Counted from the first letter of the stretch, positions 34,212 to 43,985 are shown. The stretch: DNA of 64,000 nt from Streptomyces sp. CB02058 (GCF_001905505.1 NZ_LIPG01000003.1:1364001-1428000), one strand, 5' to 3'. Program-made: numbers and translations. The notes: generated by a model not told the origin, from the letters alone.

Positions 34212-36221
34212 ATGCCCACCGAAAGCCTCTGGCCCCTGAACGTCCCCGGAATCGCGTACGGGGGTGACTACAACCCCGAGCAGTGGCCCCTGGACGTCCA
34301 GCTGGAGGACGTGGAGCTGATGCGGGAGGCCGGTGTCGGCCTCCTCAGCGTCGCCATCTTCTCGTGGGCCCAACTGGAGCCCCGTGAAGGCGAGTTCGAC
34401 TTCGAATGGCTCGACGCGGTGCTGGACAGGCTGCACGCGGCGGGCATCCGCGTCGCCCTGGCCACCGCCACCGCTTCACCGCCGCCGTGGCTGACACGCA
34501 AGCACCCCGAGATCCTGCCCGAACGCCCCGACGGCACCGTCCTGAACCAGGGTTCCCGGCAGTCGTACGCGGTCTCCTCGCCGCTGTTCCGCGACTACGC
34601 CCTGCGGATGACCCGCCGGATGGCCGAGCGCTACCGCGAGCACCCCGCGCTGGCCCTGTGGCACGTCGACAACGAGCTCGGCTGCCATGTGCCGCACGAC
34701 TGCTCCGAGGCCGCCGCCGCGGCGTTCCGCCGGTGGCTGGAGAGCCGCTACGGCACGATCGACGCCCTCAACACCGCATGGGGCACCGCCTTCTGGTCCC
34801 AGCGCTACGACTGCTTCGAGGAGATCCTCCCGCCGAGGGCCGCCCCCACCTTCGTCAACCCGACCCAGCAGCTCGACTTCGCCCGGTACTCCTCCGACGA
34901 ACATCTCGCGCACTACAGGGCCCTGCGCGATGTGCTGCGCGAGGTCACCCCGCACGTGCCGACGACGACGAACTTCATGATGACCACATCGAACAAGTGG
35001 GTCGACTACTTCTCCTGGTCGTCCGACATGGACGTGGTGGCCAACGACCACTATCTGATCTCCCGCGACCCCGAGGCCCACATCGGGCTCGCCTTCAGTG
35101 CCGACCTCAGCCGCGGAGTGGCGGGAGGCGCGCCGTGGATGCTGATGGAGCACTCGACCTCCGCCGTCAACTGGCAGCCCCGCAACGGCGCCAAGCGCGC
35201 CGGCGAGATGCTGCGCAACTCCCTCTCCCATGTGGCGCGCGGCGCCGACGCCGTGATGTTCTTCCAGTGGCGGCAGTCCGTCGCCGGGGCCGAGAAGTAC
35301 CACTCCGCCATGGTCCCGCACGCGGGCCGGGACTCCGACGTGTGGCGCAACACCGTGGAACTGGGCCGGATCCTGCGCGCCCTGGCACCGGTGAAGGGCA
35401 GCCGCGTCCGGGCGGAGGTCGCGCTCGTCGTCGACTACCCCTCCTGGTGGAGCGCCGAGGCGGAGGGCCGCCCCACGGACGCCCTGGACTACATGGCGGA
35501 GGCCACGCGCTGGTACCGCGCCCTGTGGCTCCGCGGTGTCGCCGTCGACATCGTCTCCGCGGGCACGGACACGGCCGGCTACCGCGCCGTGGTCGTCCCC
35601 ACCCTCCACACCGTCACCGACCGGGACGCGGCACGCATCGCCGAGGCCGCCCACGCGGGCGCGAGCGTGCTCATCACCTTCCTCAGCGGGATCGTGGACG
35701 AACACGACCACGTCAGGCTCGGCGGCTACCCGGGTGCGTTCCGTGACCTCCTCGGCGTACGCACCGAGGAGTTCCACCCGCTCCAGGAGGACGAGGTGCT
35801 CACCCTGGACGACGGCACCCGCGCCGACCTCTGGAGCGAGAAGACCCACCTCGCGGGGGCGAAGACCGTGCGCGCGTGGGCCGACGGCCACCTCGCCGGA
35901 CTGCCCGCCGTCACCCACAACAGCGTCGGACGGGGCAGTGCCTGGTACGTCGCCACCCGTCCCGACGAGGAAGGGGTCGCGGGCATCGTCGACGCCCTCC
36001 TCGCCGAGGCCGGGGTGAGCCCGGTCGCCGCCGGTCTCCCCGAGGGCGTCGAGGCCGTGCGGCGGTACGCCGACGACGGCTCCAGCTTCCTCTTCGTCAT
36101 CAACCACACCGACCACGACGCCGAGGTGTCCGCCGCAGGACACGAACTCCTGCGCGGCGAGGACGTCGCGGGCCGGGTCACCGTGCCCGCGCGGGAGTCC
36201 GTGGTCGTCCACGAACGCTGA
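34212..36221 (+). CDS. GH42 beta-galactosidase
   Basis: The product is 669 residues. ATG 34212 is preferred over ATG 34188 because GAAGGA lies nine bases before it. The GH42 opening is YGGDYNPEQWPLD. The acid/base Glu is in WHVDNELGCH (about 154) and the nucleophile in WMLMEHSTSAVNW (about 312). The trimerisation (about 400-600) and C-terminal beta domains are complete, so length matches the family. There is no signal peptide: it hydrolyses imported beta-galactosides (lactose, galacto-oligosaccharides) in the cytoplasm. No transporter adjoins. The gene is monocistronic, ending at the strong hairpin at 36223, and is controlled by the divergent LacI protein. Confidence 0.93.
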   Translation: MPTESLWPLNVPGIAYGGDYNPEQWPLDVQLEDVELMREAGVGLLSVAIFSWAQLEPREGEFDFEWLDAVLDRLHAAGIRVALATATASPPPWLTRKHPEILPERPDGTVLNQGSRQSYAVSSPLFRDYALRMTRRMAERYREHPALALWHVDNELGCHVPHDCSEAAAAAFRRWLESRYGTIDALNTAWGTAFWSQRYDCFEEILPPRAAPTFVNPTQQLDFARYSSDEHLAHYRALRDVLREVTPHVPTTTNFMMTTSNKWVDYFSWSSDMDVVANDHYLISRDPEAHIGLAFSADLSRGVAGGAPWMLMEHSTSAVNWQPRNGAKRAGEMLRNSLSHVARGADAVMFFQWRQSVAGAEKYHSAMVPHAGRDSDVWRNTVELGRILRALAPVKGSRVRAEVALVVDYPSWWSAEAEGRPTDALDYMAEATRWYRALWLRGVAVDIVSAGTDTAGYRAVVVPTLHTVTDRDAARIAEAAHAGASVLITFLSGIVDEHDHVRLGGYPGAFRDLLGVRTEEFHPLQEDEVLTLDDGTRADLWSEKTHLAGAKTVRAWADGHLAGLPAVTHNSVGRGSAWYVATRPDEEGVAGIVDALLAEAGVSPVAAGLPEGVEAVRRYADDGSSFLFVINHTDHDAEVSAAGHELLRGEDVAGRVTVPARESVVVHER

Positions 36222-36222
36222 C

Positions 36223-36260
36223 GCGCGTGTCCCCGGCGGGCTCCCGCCGGGGACACGCGC
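36223..36260 (+). terminator. strong hairpin terminator after the GH42 gene
   Basis: Perfect 18-bp arms GCGCGTGTCCCCGGCGGG and its complement with a two-base CT between them (36223-36240 and 36243-36260) start two bases after the stop codon. There is no U tract, as is common in this genus. Confidence 0.85.
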
Positions 36261-36936
36261 GGTGTCCCCGGCGGACTCCTGCCGGGTCCGACGTGCGTGC
36301 TGCCCAAGGCCTTCCGTGCCGTCCGACGCTCGCACTCCCGCCGGGCACGTCCCGAACCCCGTACGGCTGCACCGTGCGCGACGCCGCGACGGGCGAGGTC
36401 CTCCTCGGGCGGATACACCGGCGTCGGCACCGGACGCGGGACGATCGGTGGCATCGGCCCGACCGTCTTGGACTCGAAGTCTGGTCCAACGCCGTGGAAG
36501 GCACCGGCGGCGATCCCGTCGGGCGCAGCAGACCCGTCCACAACCAGCCCAGCTGTCCGAGCGTCCACCTGGCGTCGGACACCGGCTTCTCCCGGATGCC
36601 CGTTCCGCGGCTCGACCGCTCCCTCGCGAGCCCGGTGCGTCCGTCCCCCACAGCTCCCGGAATCGTTCGGGAGAGCGATTCCCGGGCTTCCGTGCGGAGT
36701 TGGGTGCGGAGGTATTCGGCTGCCCGTGCGAGGTGTCATACCAGAGCGGGACGCCTGGCGGGCAACTTCGACAACTGCACGCCGGGCGTGGACGATTGAC
36801 GACTACCGTGTGTTGCCGGTGATCAACGGTGGGCTCATATCGGTCGAGCCTGCCCCAGCCGTTGACCCGGGCCTGACCGACCACCGTAGGTGTCACCACA
36901 CGAATGCCGATTCCTGGTGCCCCACGTACCGAGGAC
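36261..36936. other. intergenic, no gene recognised
   Basis: About 680 bases without a convincing gene. Frames are open on both strands but show neither known motifs nor start signals. The conservon promoter must lie near its right end. A degraded gene or transposon cannot be excluded. Confidence 0.5.
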
Positions 36937-36940
36937 GATG

Positions 36941-38875
36941 ATGTCTCAACTTCGCGCACCCACCGCGCGACCCGAACGCCGCGAAGGCGGACGGCACGGC
37001 CGTCCGGGCGGCCGTTCACACTCGGCCCCGAGCCGGCCGCGCGCGACGCAGCCCGCTCCCGACGCCCGTCTGCGGCCACAGCTGCTGCGCACCGCCCTCC
37101 TGCCGACCGTGGCCGCCGTGCTCAGCGGGGCGGCTGCCGTCATCTTCACCATCCGGTCCTCCGGCGTACGCCCGTCCGGCAGCCTCCTGGCGGCGCTCGG
37201 CGGATCCGGGGCGCTCGCCGTGGCGGCGGTGGCGGCGGCCTTCCTCGGCGCGAGCCGGGTGGCAGGCGGTGTGCACGACCGCTGCCTCGCGCTCCGGCGC
37301 ACCTGCGCCCAGTACCACGCCGAGCTGCAGCGCGTCGTGGAACAGCTCCGCGACGGCGAACCGGTGCCGGAACGCCGCCCCACACCCGGTGCCGCGCCCG
37401 GCGCCGACGCCTTCGACCTGCTGGCCCACGAGATGGGCCGCGCACAGGACGACGCGGTGGCGGCCGTCGTCCAGGCGTCCCAGCTGTTCCAGGGCAACGG
37501 CAACGAACAGAAGGTCGAGGTCTTCGTCAACCTCGCCCGGCGGCTCCAGTCCCTCGTGCACCGCGAGATCCAGATCCTCGACGAGCTGGAGCACGAGGTC
37601 GAGGACCCCGACCTGCTCAAGGGCCTCTTCCACGTCGACCATCTCGCCACCCGCATCCGCAGGCACGCCGAGAACCTCGCCGTCCTCGGCGGCGCCGTCT
37701 CCCGCAGGCAGTGGAGCAACCCCGTCACCATGACGGAGGTGCTGCGCTCCGCGATCGCGGAGGTCGAACAGTACCCGCGGGTCAAGCTCGTGCCGCCCAT
37801 CGACGGCACCCTGCGCGGGCACGCCGTCGCCGACGTGATCCACCTCCTCGCCGAACTCGTCGAGAACGCAACGGTGTTCTCCGCGCCGCACACCCAGGTC
37901 CTGCTGCGCGCCCAGCGCGTGACCGCCGGGCTCGCCCTGGAGGTCGAGGACCGTGGGCTCGGCATGCCGGGACCCGAGCAGAAGCGGATGAACACGCTGC
38001 TCGCCGACCCCGACCAGGTCAATGTCGCCCATCTGCTCCAGGACGGCCGGATCGGTCTGTTCGTCGTCGCCTCACTGGCCCGGCGGCACGGCATCGCCGT
38101 ACGGCTCCAGAGCAACATCTACGGAGGCACGCAGGCGGTCCTCGTCCTGCCCGAGGTCCTCCTCGGCATCGACATCGATGCCACGGCGGAGCCCGGTGCG
38201 GCGCCGGTGCCTTCCCCCGGAGCCGTGCACCGCCCGCCCGCACAGGAGGATGCCCCGGCCTCCTCCGCGCAGGTCCCGCCCCAGCTGGACCAGCCGCCCC
38301 GGCAGGCCCGGCGTGCCGAGGAGGGGCCGCCGCTGCCGCTGCGCGCCGAGCGGGTGGACCGCCCCAACCTCGCCGCGTCCCCGCCGGTCGCCCGGACGGC
38401 CGCTCCTGCCCCCTCGGCCGCGCCGGTCCCGCCGGCGCCGGACCCGGGCACTCCCGCCGAGGCGTCGTCCATCGCCGCGGACGGTGCCGTGGGGCGGCCT
38501 CAACTCCCCAGGCGCAGCAACCAGGAGCATCTGGTTCCGCAGCTGAGGGAGGCCCCCGTCCCGCGTGCCGAGGACGAGAACGCCCTGCACGACCCGGGGC
38601 TGATGGCGGCCTTCCGGCGGGGTGTCGGCCTCGCCGAGGCACAGACGGCCGAGGAGCCCGGACCGGTCGCCGCCTACGGAGCACCGGCCGCCGTGCCCGC
38701 CGAAGGGCCGGGCCTGACCGCGGCCGTCGGTGCGCAGCGGTCCCACGGCCTCGCCCCCCTGCCGTTCCGCGGCGCCACCACCGCGACTCCCGGCGCGGAG
38801 CGACCGGACCCGGGCCACCCGGGACCTCGGCACTCCGAACCGGATCCACGTACCGAGAACATGTTCAAGGAGTAG
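36941..38875 (+). CDS. cvnA: CvnA: conservon sensor histidine-kinase-like ATPase
   Basis: The product is 644 residues; of the two consecutive ATGs, 36941 is better spaced from GAGGA. Two transmembrane helices (about 48-70 and 83-105) enclose a short extracytoplasmic loop. Then comes a DHp-like helix region (VHREIQILDELEHEVEDPDL). The HATPase has N-box ELVENA (about 306) and G-box EDRGLGMPG (about 335), then GRIGLFVVASLARRHGIAV. A long Pro/Ala-rich tail (about 410-644) is typical of CvnA. Known conservons relay a signal from this membrane ATPase through CvnB and CvnC to the CvnD GTPase in a G-protein-like complex. First of five coupled genes. Confidence 0.88.
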   Translation: MSQLRAPTARPERREGGRHGRPGGRSHSAPSRPRATQPAPDARLRPQLLRTALLPTVAAVLSGAAAVIFTIRSSGVRPSGSLLAALGGSGALAVAAVAAAFLGASRVAGGVHDRCLALRRTCAQYHAELQRVVEQLRDGEPVPERRPTPGAAPGADAFDLLAHEMGRAQDDAVAAVVQASQLFQGNGNEQKVEVFVNLARRLQSLVHREIQILDELEHEVEDPDLLKGLFHVDHLATRIRRHAENLAVLGGAVSRRQWSNPVTMTEVLRSAIAEVEQYPRVKLVPPIDGTLRGHAVADVIHLLAELVENATVFSAPHTQVLLRAQRVTAGLALEVEDRGLGMPGPEQKRMNTLLADPDQVNVAHLLQDGRIGLFVVASLARRHGIAVRLQSNIYGGTQAVLVLPEVLLGIDIDATAEPGAAPVPSPGAVHRPPAQEDAPASSAQVPPQLDQPPRQARRAEEGPPLPLRAERVDRPNLAASPPVARTAAPAPSAAPVPPAPDPGTPAEASSIAADGAVGRPQLPRRSNQEHLVPQLREAPVPRAEDENALHDPGLMAAFRRGVGLAEAQTAEEPGPVAAYGAPAAVPAEGPGLTAAVGAQRSHGLAPLPFRGATTATPGAERPDPGHPGPRHSEPDPRTENMFKE

Positions 38876-38882
38876 ATGAACC

Positions 38883-39317
38883 ATGACGAGCGAAATGCCG
38901 TCCGGCCAGGTCTCGGACCTCGACTGGCTGCTGAGCGGACTGGTCCAACGCGTTCCCTACACCCGTAGCGCGGTACTCCTCTCGGCGGACGGCCTGGTGA
39001 AGTCGGTCCACGGCATGGACGCCGACAGCGCCGACCACATGGCCGCCCTGGCCGCCGGCCTCTACTCGCTCGGCCGGAGCGCCGGTGCCCGCTTCGGCGA
39101 CAACGGCGATGTGCGGCAGGTCGTGGTGGAGCTCGACTCCACGCTCCTGTTCGTCTCGACCGCCGGAGCCGGCACCTGTCTCGCCGTCCTCGCGGGCCGC
39201 GAGGCGGACGCCGCCGTCCTGGGCTACGAGATGGCCATGCTGGTCAAGAGCGTGCGCCCCTATCTGATGACGCCGCTCCGGCAGCCGGCCGGAGCACCGT
39301 TCACCCCGGGGCTGTGA
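38883..39317 (+). CDS. cvnB: CvnB: Roadblock/LC7-domain protein
   Basis: The product is 144 residues from ATG 38883, seven bases after the cvnA stop and with AAGGAG upstream. The whole protein is a Roadblock/LC7 fold (DLDWLLSGLVQRVPYTRSAV, then HMAALAAGLYSLGRSAG and LLFVSTAGAGTCLAVLAG), as in CvnB and the MglB GTPase regulators. It is expected to contact the CvnD GTPase and modulate its nucleotide state. Confidence 0.9.
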   Translation: MTSEMPSGQVSDLDWLLSGLVQRVPYTRSAVLLSADGLVKSVHGMDADSADHMAALAAGLYSLGRSAGARFGDNGDVRQVVVELDSTLLFVSTAGAGTCLAVLAGREADAAVLGYEMAMLVKSVRPYLMTPLRQPAGAPFTPGL

Positions 39318-39691
39318 GGATGCCGGCCCCGCAGGACGGGCCGTTGCTCGACGACGCGGCCGGCCGGCTCATCCGCCCGTACACCGTGAGCAACGGCCGG
39401 ACGAGGCCGACCACCGTGCTCGATCTGCTCTCCCTGGTCATGGCCACGGGCCGGGGTCTCCAGGCCCATCTGGGGCCCGAGCACACCGTGGCCCTCGAAC
39501 TCTGCGACGGCCCCACGTCCGTCGCGGAGGTCGCCGCCCATCTCCGGCTCCCCGCGGTCATCACCAAGGTCCTCCTGTCGGACCTGGTCGACTGCGGGGC
39601 GGTCACCGCGCACGCCCCCGCATTCCATGACATGCCCACCGACCGATCCCTGCTGGAGGCAGTGCTCGATGGTCTACGACGACAGCTCTGA
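39314..39691 (+). CDS. cvnC: CvnC: DUF742 protein
   Basis: The product is 125 residues from GTG 39314, overlapping the cvnB stop (GTGA); ATG 39320 is the alternative. DUF742 signatures are RLIRPYTVSNGRTRPT and the winged-helix-like LELCDGPTSVAEVAAHLRLP followed by KVLLSDLVDCGAV. The role in the conservon complex is not known beyond interaction with the partners. It overlaps cvnD by 23 bases. Confidence 0.9.
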   Translation: MRMPAPQDGPLLDDAAGRLIRPYTVSNGRTRPTTVLDLLSLVMATGRGLQAHLGPEHTVALELCDGPTSVAEVAAHLRLPAVITKVLLSDLVDCGAVTAHAPAFHDMPTDRSLLEAVLDGLRRQL

Positions 39692-40307
39692 CAGCTCGCG
39701 CGGCTCTCACGGCTCCGGAAGCTCCGAGTACTTTCCCGTCGCGCTCAAAGTCCTGGTGGCAGGCGGGTTCGGCGTCGGCAAGACCACCTTCGTGGGTGCC
39801 GTCAGTGAGATCGCGCCGCTCAGCACCGAGGAGCTCCTGACACAGGTCAGCGCGGCGACCGACAGCCTCGAAGGCATCGAGTCCAAGACGGCGACCACCG
39901 TCGCCATGGACTTCGGCCGGATCACCCTCTCCGAGCAGCACGTGCTGTACCTCTTCGGCACACCGGGGCAGGAGAGGTTCTGGTTCATGTGGGACGAGCT
40001 GTCCAAGGGTGCCCTCGGAGCGGTGGTGCTGGCGGACACGCGGCGGCTGGCCGAATGCTTCGCGGCCGTCGACTTCTTCGAACGGCGCGGCATCGGATTC
40101 ATCGTCGCCGTCAACGAGTTCGACGGTGCCTACCGCTACGAACCGGAGGAGGTGAGGGCGGCGCTCGACCTCGGACCCGAGGTGCCGGTCGTGCTCTGCG
40201 ACGCCCGGATCGCCAGTTCGGGCACCGGCGCACTGGTCACGCTGGTCCAGCACCTCATCAACGCGACCGCCCCCGTCCCGCTTTCGGGCTTCGGGGCCCA
40301 TTCGTGA
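39669..40307 (+). CDS. cvnD: CvnD: small Ras-like GTPase
   Basis: The product is 212 residues from ATG 39669, inside the end of cvnC. A Ser/Gly-rich start precedes the G1 P-loop GGFGVGKTTFVG (about 31). The G3 motif GTPGQERFWFMW (about 97) and a G4-like NEFD (about 147) follow. The Gln after G3 is retained, so GTP hydrolysis should be possible. It is the GTP switch of the conservon and in characterised systems acts on morphology or secondary metabolism. Confidence 0.9.
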   Translation: MVYDDSSDSSRGSHGSGSSEYFPVALKVLVAGGFGVGKTTFVGAVSEIAPLSTEELLTQVSAATDSLEGIESKTATTVAMDFGRITLSEQHVLYLFGTPGQERFWFMWDELSKGALGAVVLADTRRLAECFAAVDFFERRGIGFIVAVNEFDGAYRYEPEEVRAALDLGPEVPVVLCDARIASSGTGALVTLVQHLINATAPVPLSGFGAHS

Positions 40308-40885
40308 CTCCGTACGGGAGCCTCCGGCCGCTGCTCACGCCCGCCGACCAGGACGGTTCCCGCCGGAGCGCGCGGCTGCGCAGGCTCGGTCTCGGGGAGC
40401 GCGCGGACGCCTCGTTCGACAGCTTCGACGCCTTCGCCGACAGGGTGGCCGAAGTGACCGCGAGCCCGTTCTCGATGGTCAACTTCATCGACGAGAACCG
40501 GCAGTTCTTCGCCGGGCTGCACACCCCGTCCGGTACCGCCAAGGGGGCCGACCTGTCCGCCGCCGCCGCGGGCAGCGGCGGCCGCAGACGCCACATGGCC
40601 CGGGACCACGGCTACTGCCCGCACGTCCTGGAGAGGCGCAAGGCTCTCGTGCTGGAGGACGTCTGCGACTACCCGAGGTTCGCGGGCAATCCCGTGGTCG
40701 ACGACATAGGCATCCGCTCCTACCTCGGGGCACCGCTCATCGACCGTACGGGTCTTGCGCTCGGCACGGTCTGTGCGGTGGACACCGTGCCGCGGCCCTG
40801 GGGCAGGCCGGGGCTCGACGTCATCAAGCTGCTGGCCAGGGAGATCGTGGCGCAGATCGAGCGCAGGGAACTGTTCCGGCCCTGA
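40304..40885 (+). CDS. GAF-domain protein at the end of the conservon
   Basis: The product is 193 residues from GTG 40304, overlapping the cvnD stop. One GAF domain fills it: MVNFIDENRQFFAGLHTPSG (about 50-70), GYCPHVLERRKALVLEDVCD (about 100) and YLGAPLIDRTGLALGTVCAV (about 145). The conserved Cys-Pro-His may bind a ligand. Other conservons end with a cytochrome P450 or a GAF protein in this place. It could sense a small molecule for the complex. No output domain is present. Confidence 0.85.
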   Translation: MTPYGSLRPLLTPADQDGSRRSARLRRLGLGERADASFDSFDAFADRVAEVTASPFSMVNFIDENRQFFAGLHTPSGTAKGADLSAAAAGSGGRRRHMARDHGYCPHVLERRKALVLEDVCDYPRFAGNPVVDDIGIRSYLGAPLIDRTGLALGTVCAVDTVPRPWGRPGLDVIKLLAREIVAQIERRELFRP

Positions 40886-40908
40886 CGCCCGCGGCTGCCC
40901 GGGGGCCC

Positions 40909-43900
40909 TCAGCCCGTACGCGGTCCCTCGAAGCGCAGCCAGTCCACCGCGAACAGATCCGGGGTCTCACTGCTCCAACGGGGGTTGGTGAACACCATGT
41001 AGAGCTGGGTCCCGCCCCCACCGCGCCCCAGGAGGGCCGCCCGTGTGACGGCCTCGCCCGCCTCCCGTTTCCCCGCGCCGGGGAGTGACAGCGAACCGAG
41101 CAGCGGGCCGGTCGGGGACCCCGATCTGAACTCCACGCTGCCGCCGAGCCCGCACGGGGTCGCGCCGACCGTCACCGACCGGACCCCTCGCAGATCGACG
41201 GGGTCGAAGGCGATCCAGTCACCGTCCTCGATCTCCGTCAGCGATCTGCCGCCCGAAGCACCCGGACGGTTCCCGGCCACGGCCCCGCCGTGTACGCCCC
41301 CGGTCGAGGTGAACCGCTCGGCCTCCTGGAACGCCGCGCGCAGGGTGAGCGAGGCCGATCCGGTGAGCTCGGGGGCACCGGGCGCTCCCTCGTCCGTGTA
41401 CCGCACCGTGATCCGATGGGTGCCGGACCCGGAGTCCGTACCTGCCCCGGGCCTGGAGTCCGTGCCGGCCTCCGTGACGATCGAGCCCCGGCAGCCGGAC
41501 GCCCCTTCCAGGGGGAACAGGCGTGTGGGTACGCCGAGTTGGGAGCGCACGAGCAGCCGTGAGCAGTCGATGCGGGTGTTCCCTCCGGCCCCGTCCTCCT
41601 CGTCCCGCACGTCCACGGTGAAGTCGACGCGGTCGCCGAAGCGGAACAGCCCTCCGTCCGGCCGGTGGACGGAGACCCGGGGCCGGGTGTTGCCGACGGC
41701 GATCTCCCGTCCGGCCGTCGCGGTCGTGCCACCGGGCTCCGTCACGGTGAGGCGCGCCGTGAACAGCCCTGGAGTGCGGTAGGTGTACGTAGGGCTCGCC
41801 TCCGCCGAGTCGGTGTCGCCGTCGCCGTCGAAGTCCCAGGCGTACGTCACCGGTACGTCGGCGGGAACGCCGGAGCCCCTGCCCGTGAAAGCCACGGTGA
41901 GCGGTGCCTTGCCGTTGTCCTGGTCGGCGGTGAGGTCCGCTCCCGGCAGCCGGCCGTCACCGACGTGGTCGATACGGAAGACCCCCGCGCCCTCGCTGCC
42001 GCCGTCGCTGCCCGTGCCGCCGCCGAGCCCCGAGTCGATGACGTAGAGGGCGCCGTCGGGACCGAAGACGGCGGCGGTCGGACGAACCCACTCCATCTCC
42101 TCGAACACGCCGTTCACCGACTGGAGTTCACCCGAAGCGACCGGTGCGAGCTCCGGGGCGGAGAACGTCTGGTCCGACCGCTGGAAGGAGAGCGTCTGGA
42201 AGCGCCGCGCGCTCCGGTCGTAGGTCAGCCACTTCCCGGCGAAGTACTCGGGGAACTTGGTGCGGTAGAGGTTGCTCCTGTCGTAGATGTAGACGGGACC
42301 GGCCATCGCCCCGCCGACGGCATCCCGGTCCGTGGTGCCCGGCGCGCCGCCCGCCCGGGGGGCGCACGCCGGCTCCCCGGAGACGCCGCCCGTGCAGTAC
42401 GGCCTCCCGGCCCGCCCCGCCTCGGTGATCCTGGAGTACCCCACCGCGCCGCCCGCCCCGTCGTCGGCGATCAGCAGCGCGCCGGTCCCCGGCTCGACGG
42501 TGACGCGGTACGGGTTCCGCATGCCCATGACGTAGATCTCCGGTGCGGTCCCCTCGGTGCCCGGGGCGAAGAGATTGCCCTCCGGCACGGTGTAGGTGCC
42601 GTCGTCCTGCGGGGTGATCCGCAGGACCGCGCCGCGCAGGTCGTTCGCGGCGGCCGAGTCGGAGGAGAGCGTGGTGTCGCCCGTTGCGGCGTAAAGATGA
42701 CCGGCCGCGTCGAAGGCGAGCGAGCCGGAGGACGAGGAGTCGCCGCTCGTCGCGGACCTGCGGCCCGGAAGGGCGAGCATGCGCTTCTCCGATGCCGGAT
42801 CGACCGTGCTGCCGTGGACGGTGAAGCGGGAGAGGAGCAGCCGCTCGCCCGTCGCGTCGGAGCGCAGCAGATAGAGCCTGCCGTTCTCCTCGAAGCCGGG
42901 ATCGAGGGCCAGGGCGGTCAGCCCGTCCGAGCGTGCGGCCGTCTCCGGTGTGTAGGCCAGGTCGAGTGCTGTGGAGACCCGCATCGTCCGCTGGTCGACG
43001 ACCTTCAGTTCGCCGGTGCGCTGGGCGACGAACACCCGGCGGTCGGGGGCGACGGCGGCATCGACCGGCTCGGTCAGCCCCCCGGTCACCAACGGCGTCC
43101 GCTGGAAGGAGCCGGCCCGTGTCGCGGTGCAGTCGCCCTCTTTCGCACCCGCCGCCCACGCGATTCCGCCCAGCAGATGGGCGAGGAAGGCCTCCTCCCG
43201 GAAGTCCGACGGGGCGGAGCCGCCCGCAGTGAACCAGGAGCGCCCGCCGTCGTAGTTCTGGCACCAGGACCAGGGGTGGTCGACGCCCTCGTCCAGCCCG
43301 GTGATGCCGTCGCGCACCCTGACCTGGGCGAGGGTGTGCACGGTGGCGGTCGGATTGGTGCGCCAGTTCGGCCACCGCTCCGTGCGTTCCCAGAGATCGG
43401 GAAGGGCGACGGTGGAGGGATGTGCGTGGTCCAGGACCTTGACCCTGCCCGGCTGCACCGCCGTGCTCCGGTCGAGCACGGCGCCGACCAGCCCCTCGTA
43501 CCAGTCCCAGTCACCCATGCCGGCGGACGTGTCGTGCAGCCCGACCCAGCCGCCGCCCGCCCGGATGTACCTCCGCAGGGCGGCGCGCTCGTTCCCGTCG
43601 AGCGTGCCGTCCCGTGTGGACGCGGTGTTGTTGAAGACGACCGCGCCGAACCCCGCCAGGTCGATGTCGTTGAAGACGCCCGGATCGTCCGTCGTCTGGA
43701 CCTCGAATCCGTTCTCGGCACCGAGAGCCCTGACCGCCGCGATTCCGGCAGGGACCGGGTCCGGCGACGCGTGCGCGGCCCCGGAGAACACGAGGACGCG
43801 GTAGTCCGCCTCCGGCTCCCTCGGAAGCGCGGCGCCGGCCACCGAGCAGACGATCAGCGACAGGAGCGCGACGAGGGTGATGAGGGCGATCGACGCCGGG

Positions 43901-43944
43901 GAGAAGGCCTGGGGCGTGGAGCTGCGTAACGGACTGCTGCTCAT
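40909..43944 (-). CDS. large secreted ThuA / sorbosone-dehydrogenase-like / PKD / CBM6 protein
   Basis: The product is 1011 residues from ATG 43944. A signal sequence (SIALITLVALLSLIVCSVAG) ends near residue 40. About 45-265 is ThuA-like (VLVFSGAAHAS, VGLHDTSAGMGDWDWYEGLV). About 281-655 is a glucose/sorbosone dehydrogenase six-bladed propeller (EPVDAAVAPDRRVFVAQRTG, YVMGMRNPYRV, NGVFEEMEWVRPTAAVFGPD). About 666-755 is a PKD domain (TYAWDFDGDGDTDSAEASPT). The C-terminal part (about 868-1011) is CBM6-like (AAFQEAERFT, EIEDGDWIAFDPVDLRGVRS). It is expected outside the cell and attached to polysaccharide, oxidising sugars with a quinone-type cofactor (inferred). It is monocistronic, with a LacI-like palindrome 42 bases upstream. 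Confidence 0.88.
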   Translation of the reverse strand: MSSSPLRSSTPQAFSPASIALITLVALLSLIVCSVAGAALPREPEADYRVLVFSGAAHASPDPVPAGIAAVRALGAENGFEVQTTDDPGVFNDIDLAGFGAVVFNNTASTRDGTLDGNERAALRRYIRAGGGWVGLHDTSAGMGDWDWYEGLVGAVLDRSTAVQPGRVKVLDHAHPSTVALPDLWERTERWPNWRTNPTATVHTLAQVRVRDGITGLDEGVDHPWSWCQNYDGGRSWFTAGGSAPSDFREEAFLAHLLGGIAWAAGAKEGDCTATRAGSFQRTPLVTGGLTEPVDAAVAPDRRVFVAQRTGELKVVDQRTMRVSTALDLAYTPETAARSDGLTALALDPGFEENGRLYLLRSDATGERLLLSRFTVHGSTVDPASEKRMLALPGRRSATSGDSSSSGSLAFDAAGHLYAATGDTTLSSDSAAANDLRGAVLRITPQDDGTYTVPEGNLFAPGTEGTAPEIYVMGMRNPYRVTVEPGTGALLIADDGAGGAVGYSRITEAGRAGRPYCTGGVSGEPACAPRAGGAPGTTDRDAVGGAMAGPVYIYDRSNLYRTKFPEYFAGKWLTYDRSARRFQTLSFQRSDQTFSAPELAPVASGELQSVNGVFEEMEWVRPTAAVFGPDGALYVIDSGLGGGTGSDGGSEGAGVFRIDHVGDGRLPGADLTADQDNGKAPLTVAFTGRGSGVPADVPVTYAWDFDGDGDTDSAEASPTYTYRTPGLFTARLTVTEPGGTTATAGREIAVGNTRPRVSVHRPDGGLFRFGDRVDFTVDVRDEEDGAGGNTRIDCSRLLVRSQLGVPTRLFPLEGASGCRGSIVTEAGTDSRPGAGTDSGSGTHRITVRYTDEGAPGAPELTGSASLTLRAAFQEAERFTSTGGVHGGAVAGNRPGASGGRSLTEIEDGDWIAFDPVDLRGVRSVTVGATPCGLGGSVEFRSGSPTGPLLGSLSLPGAGKREAGEAVTRAALLGRGGGGTQLYMVFTNPRWSSETPDLFAVDWLRFEGPRTG

Positions 43945-43985
43945 GAGGGCGCTCCCGGTGCGGGGTGGGGGCCGGGCATGGGGGT

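Noticed and set aside
36178..36739. Transposase gene in the gap after the GH42 gene
   Set aside because: A few residues recalled IS5 proteins, but no consistent motif order could be found in any frame.
34476..37079. Long minus-strand open frame across the GH42 gene
   Set aside because: The plus strand encodes a complete GH42 enzyme; the antisense frame has low-complexity composition and no motif.
41665..43929. 754-codon plus-strand frame opposite the ThuA/GSDH gene
   Set aside because: The minus strand carries four recognisable domains; the plus frame is a shadow.
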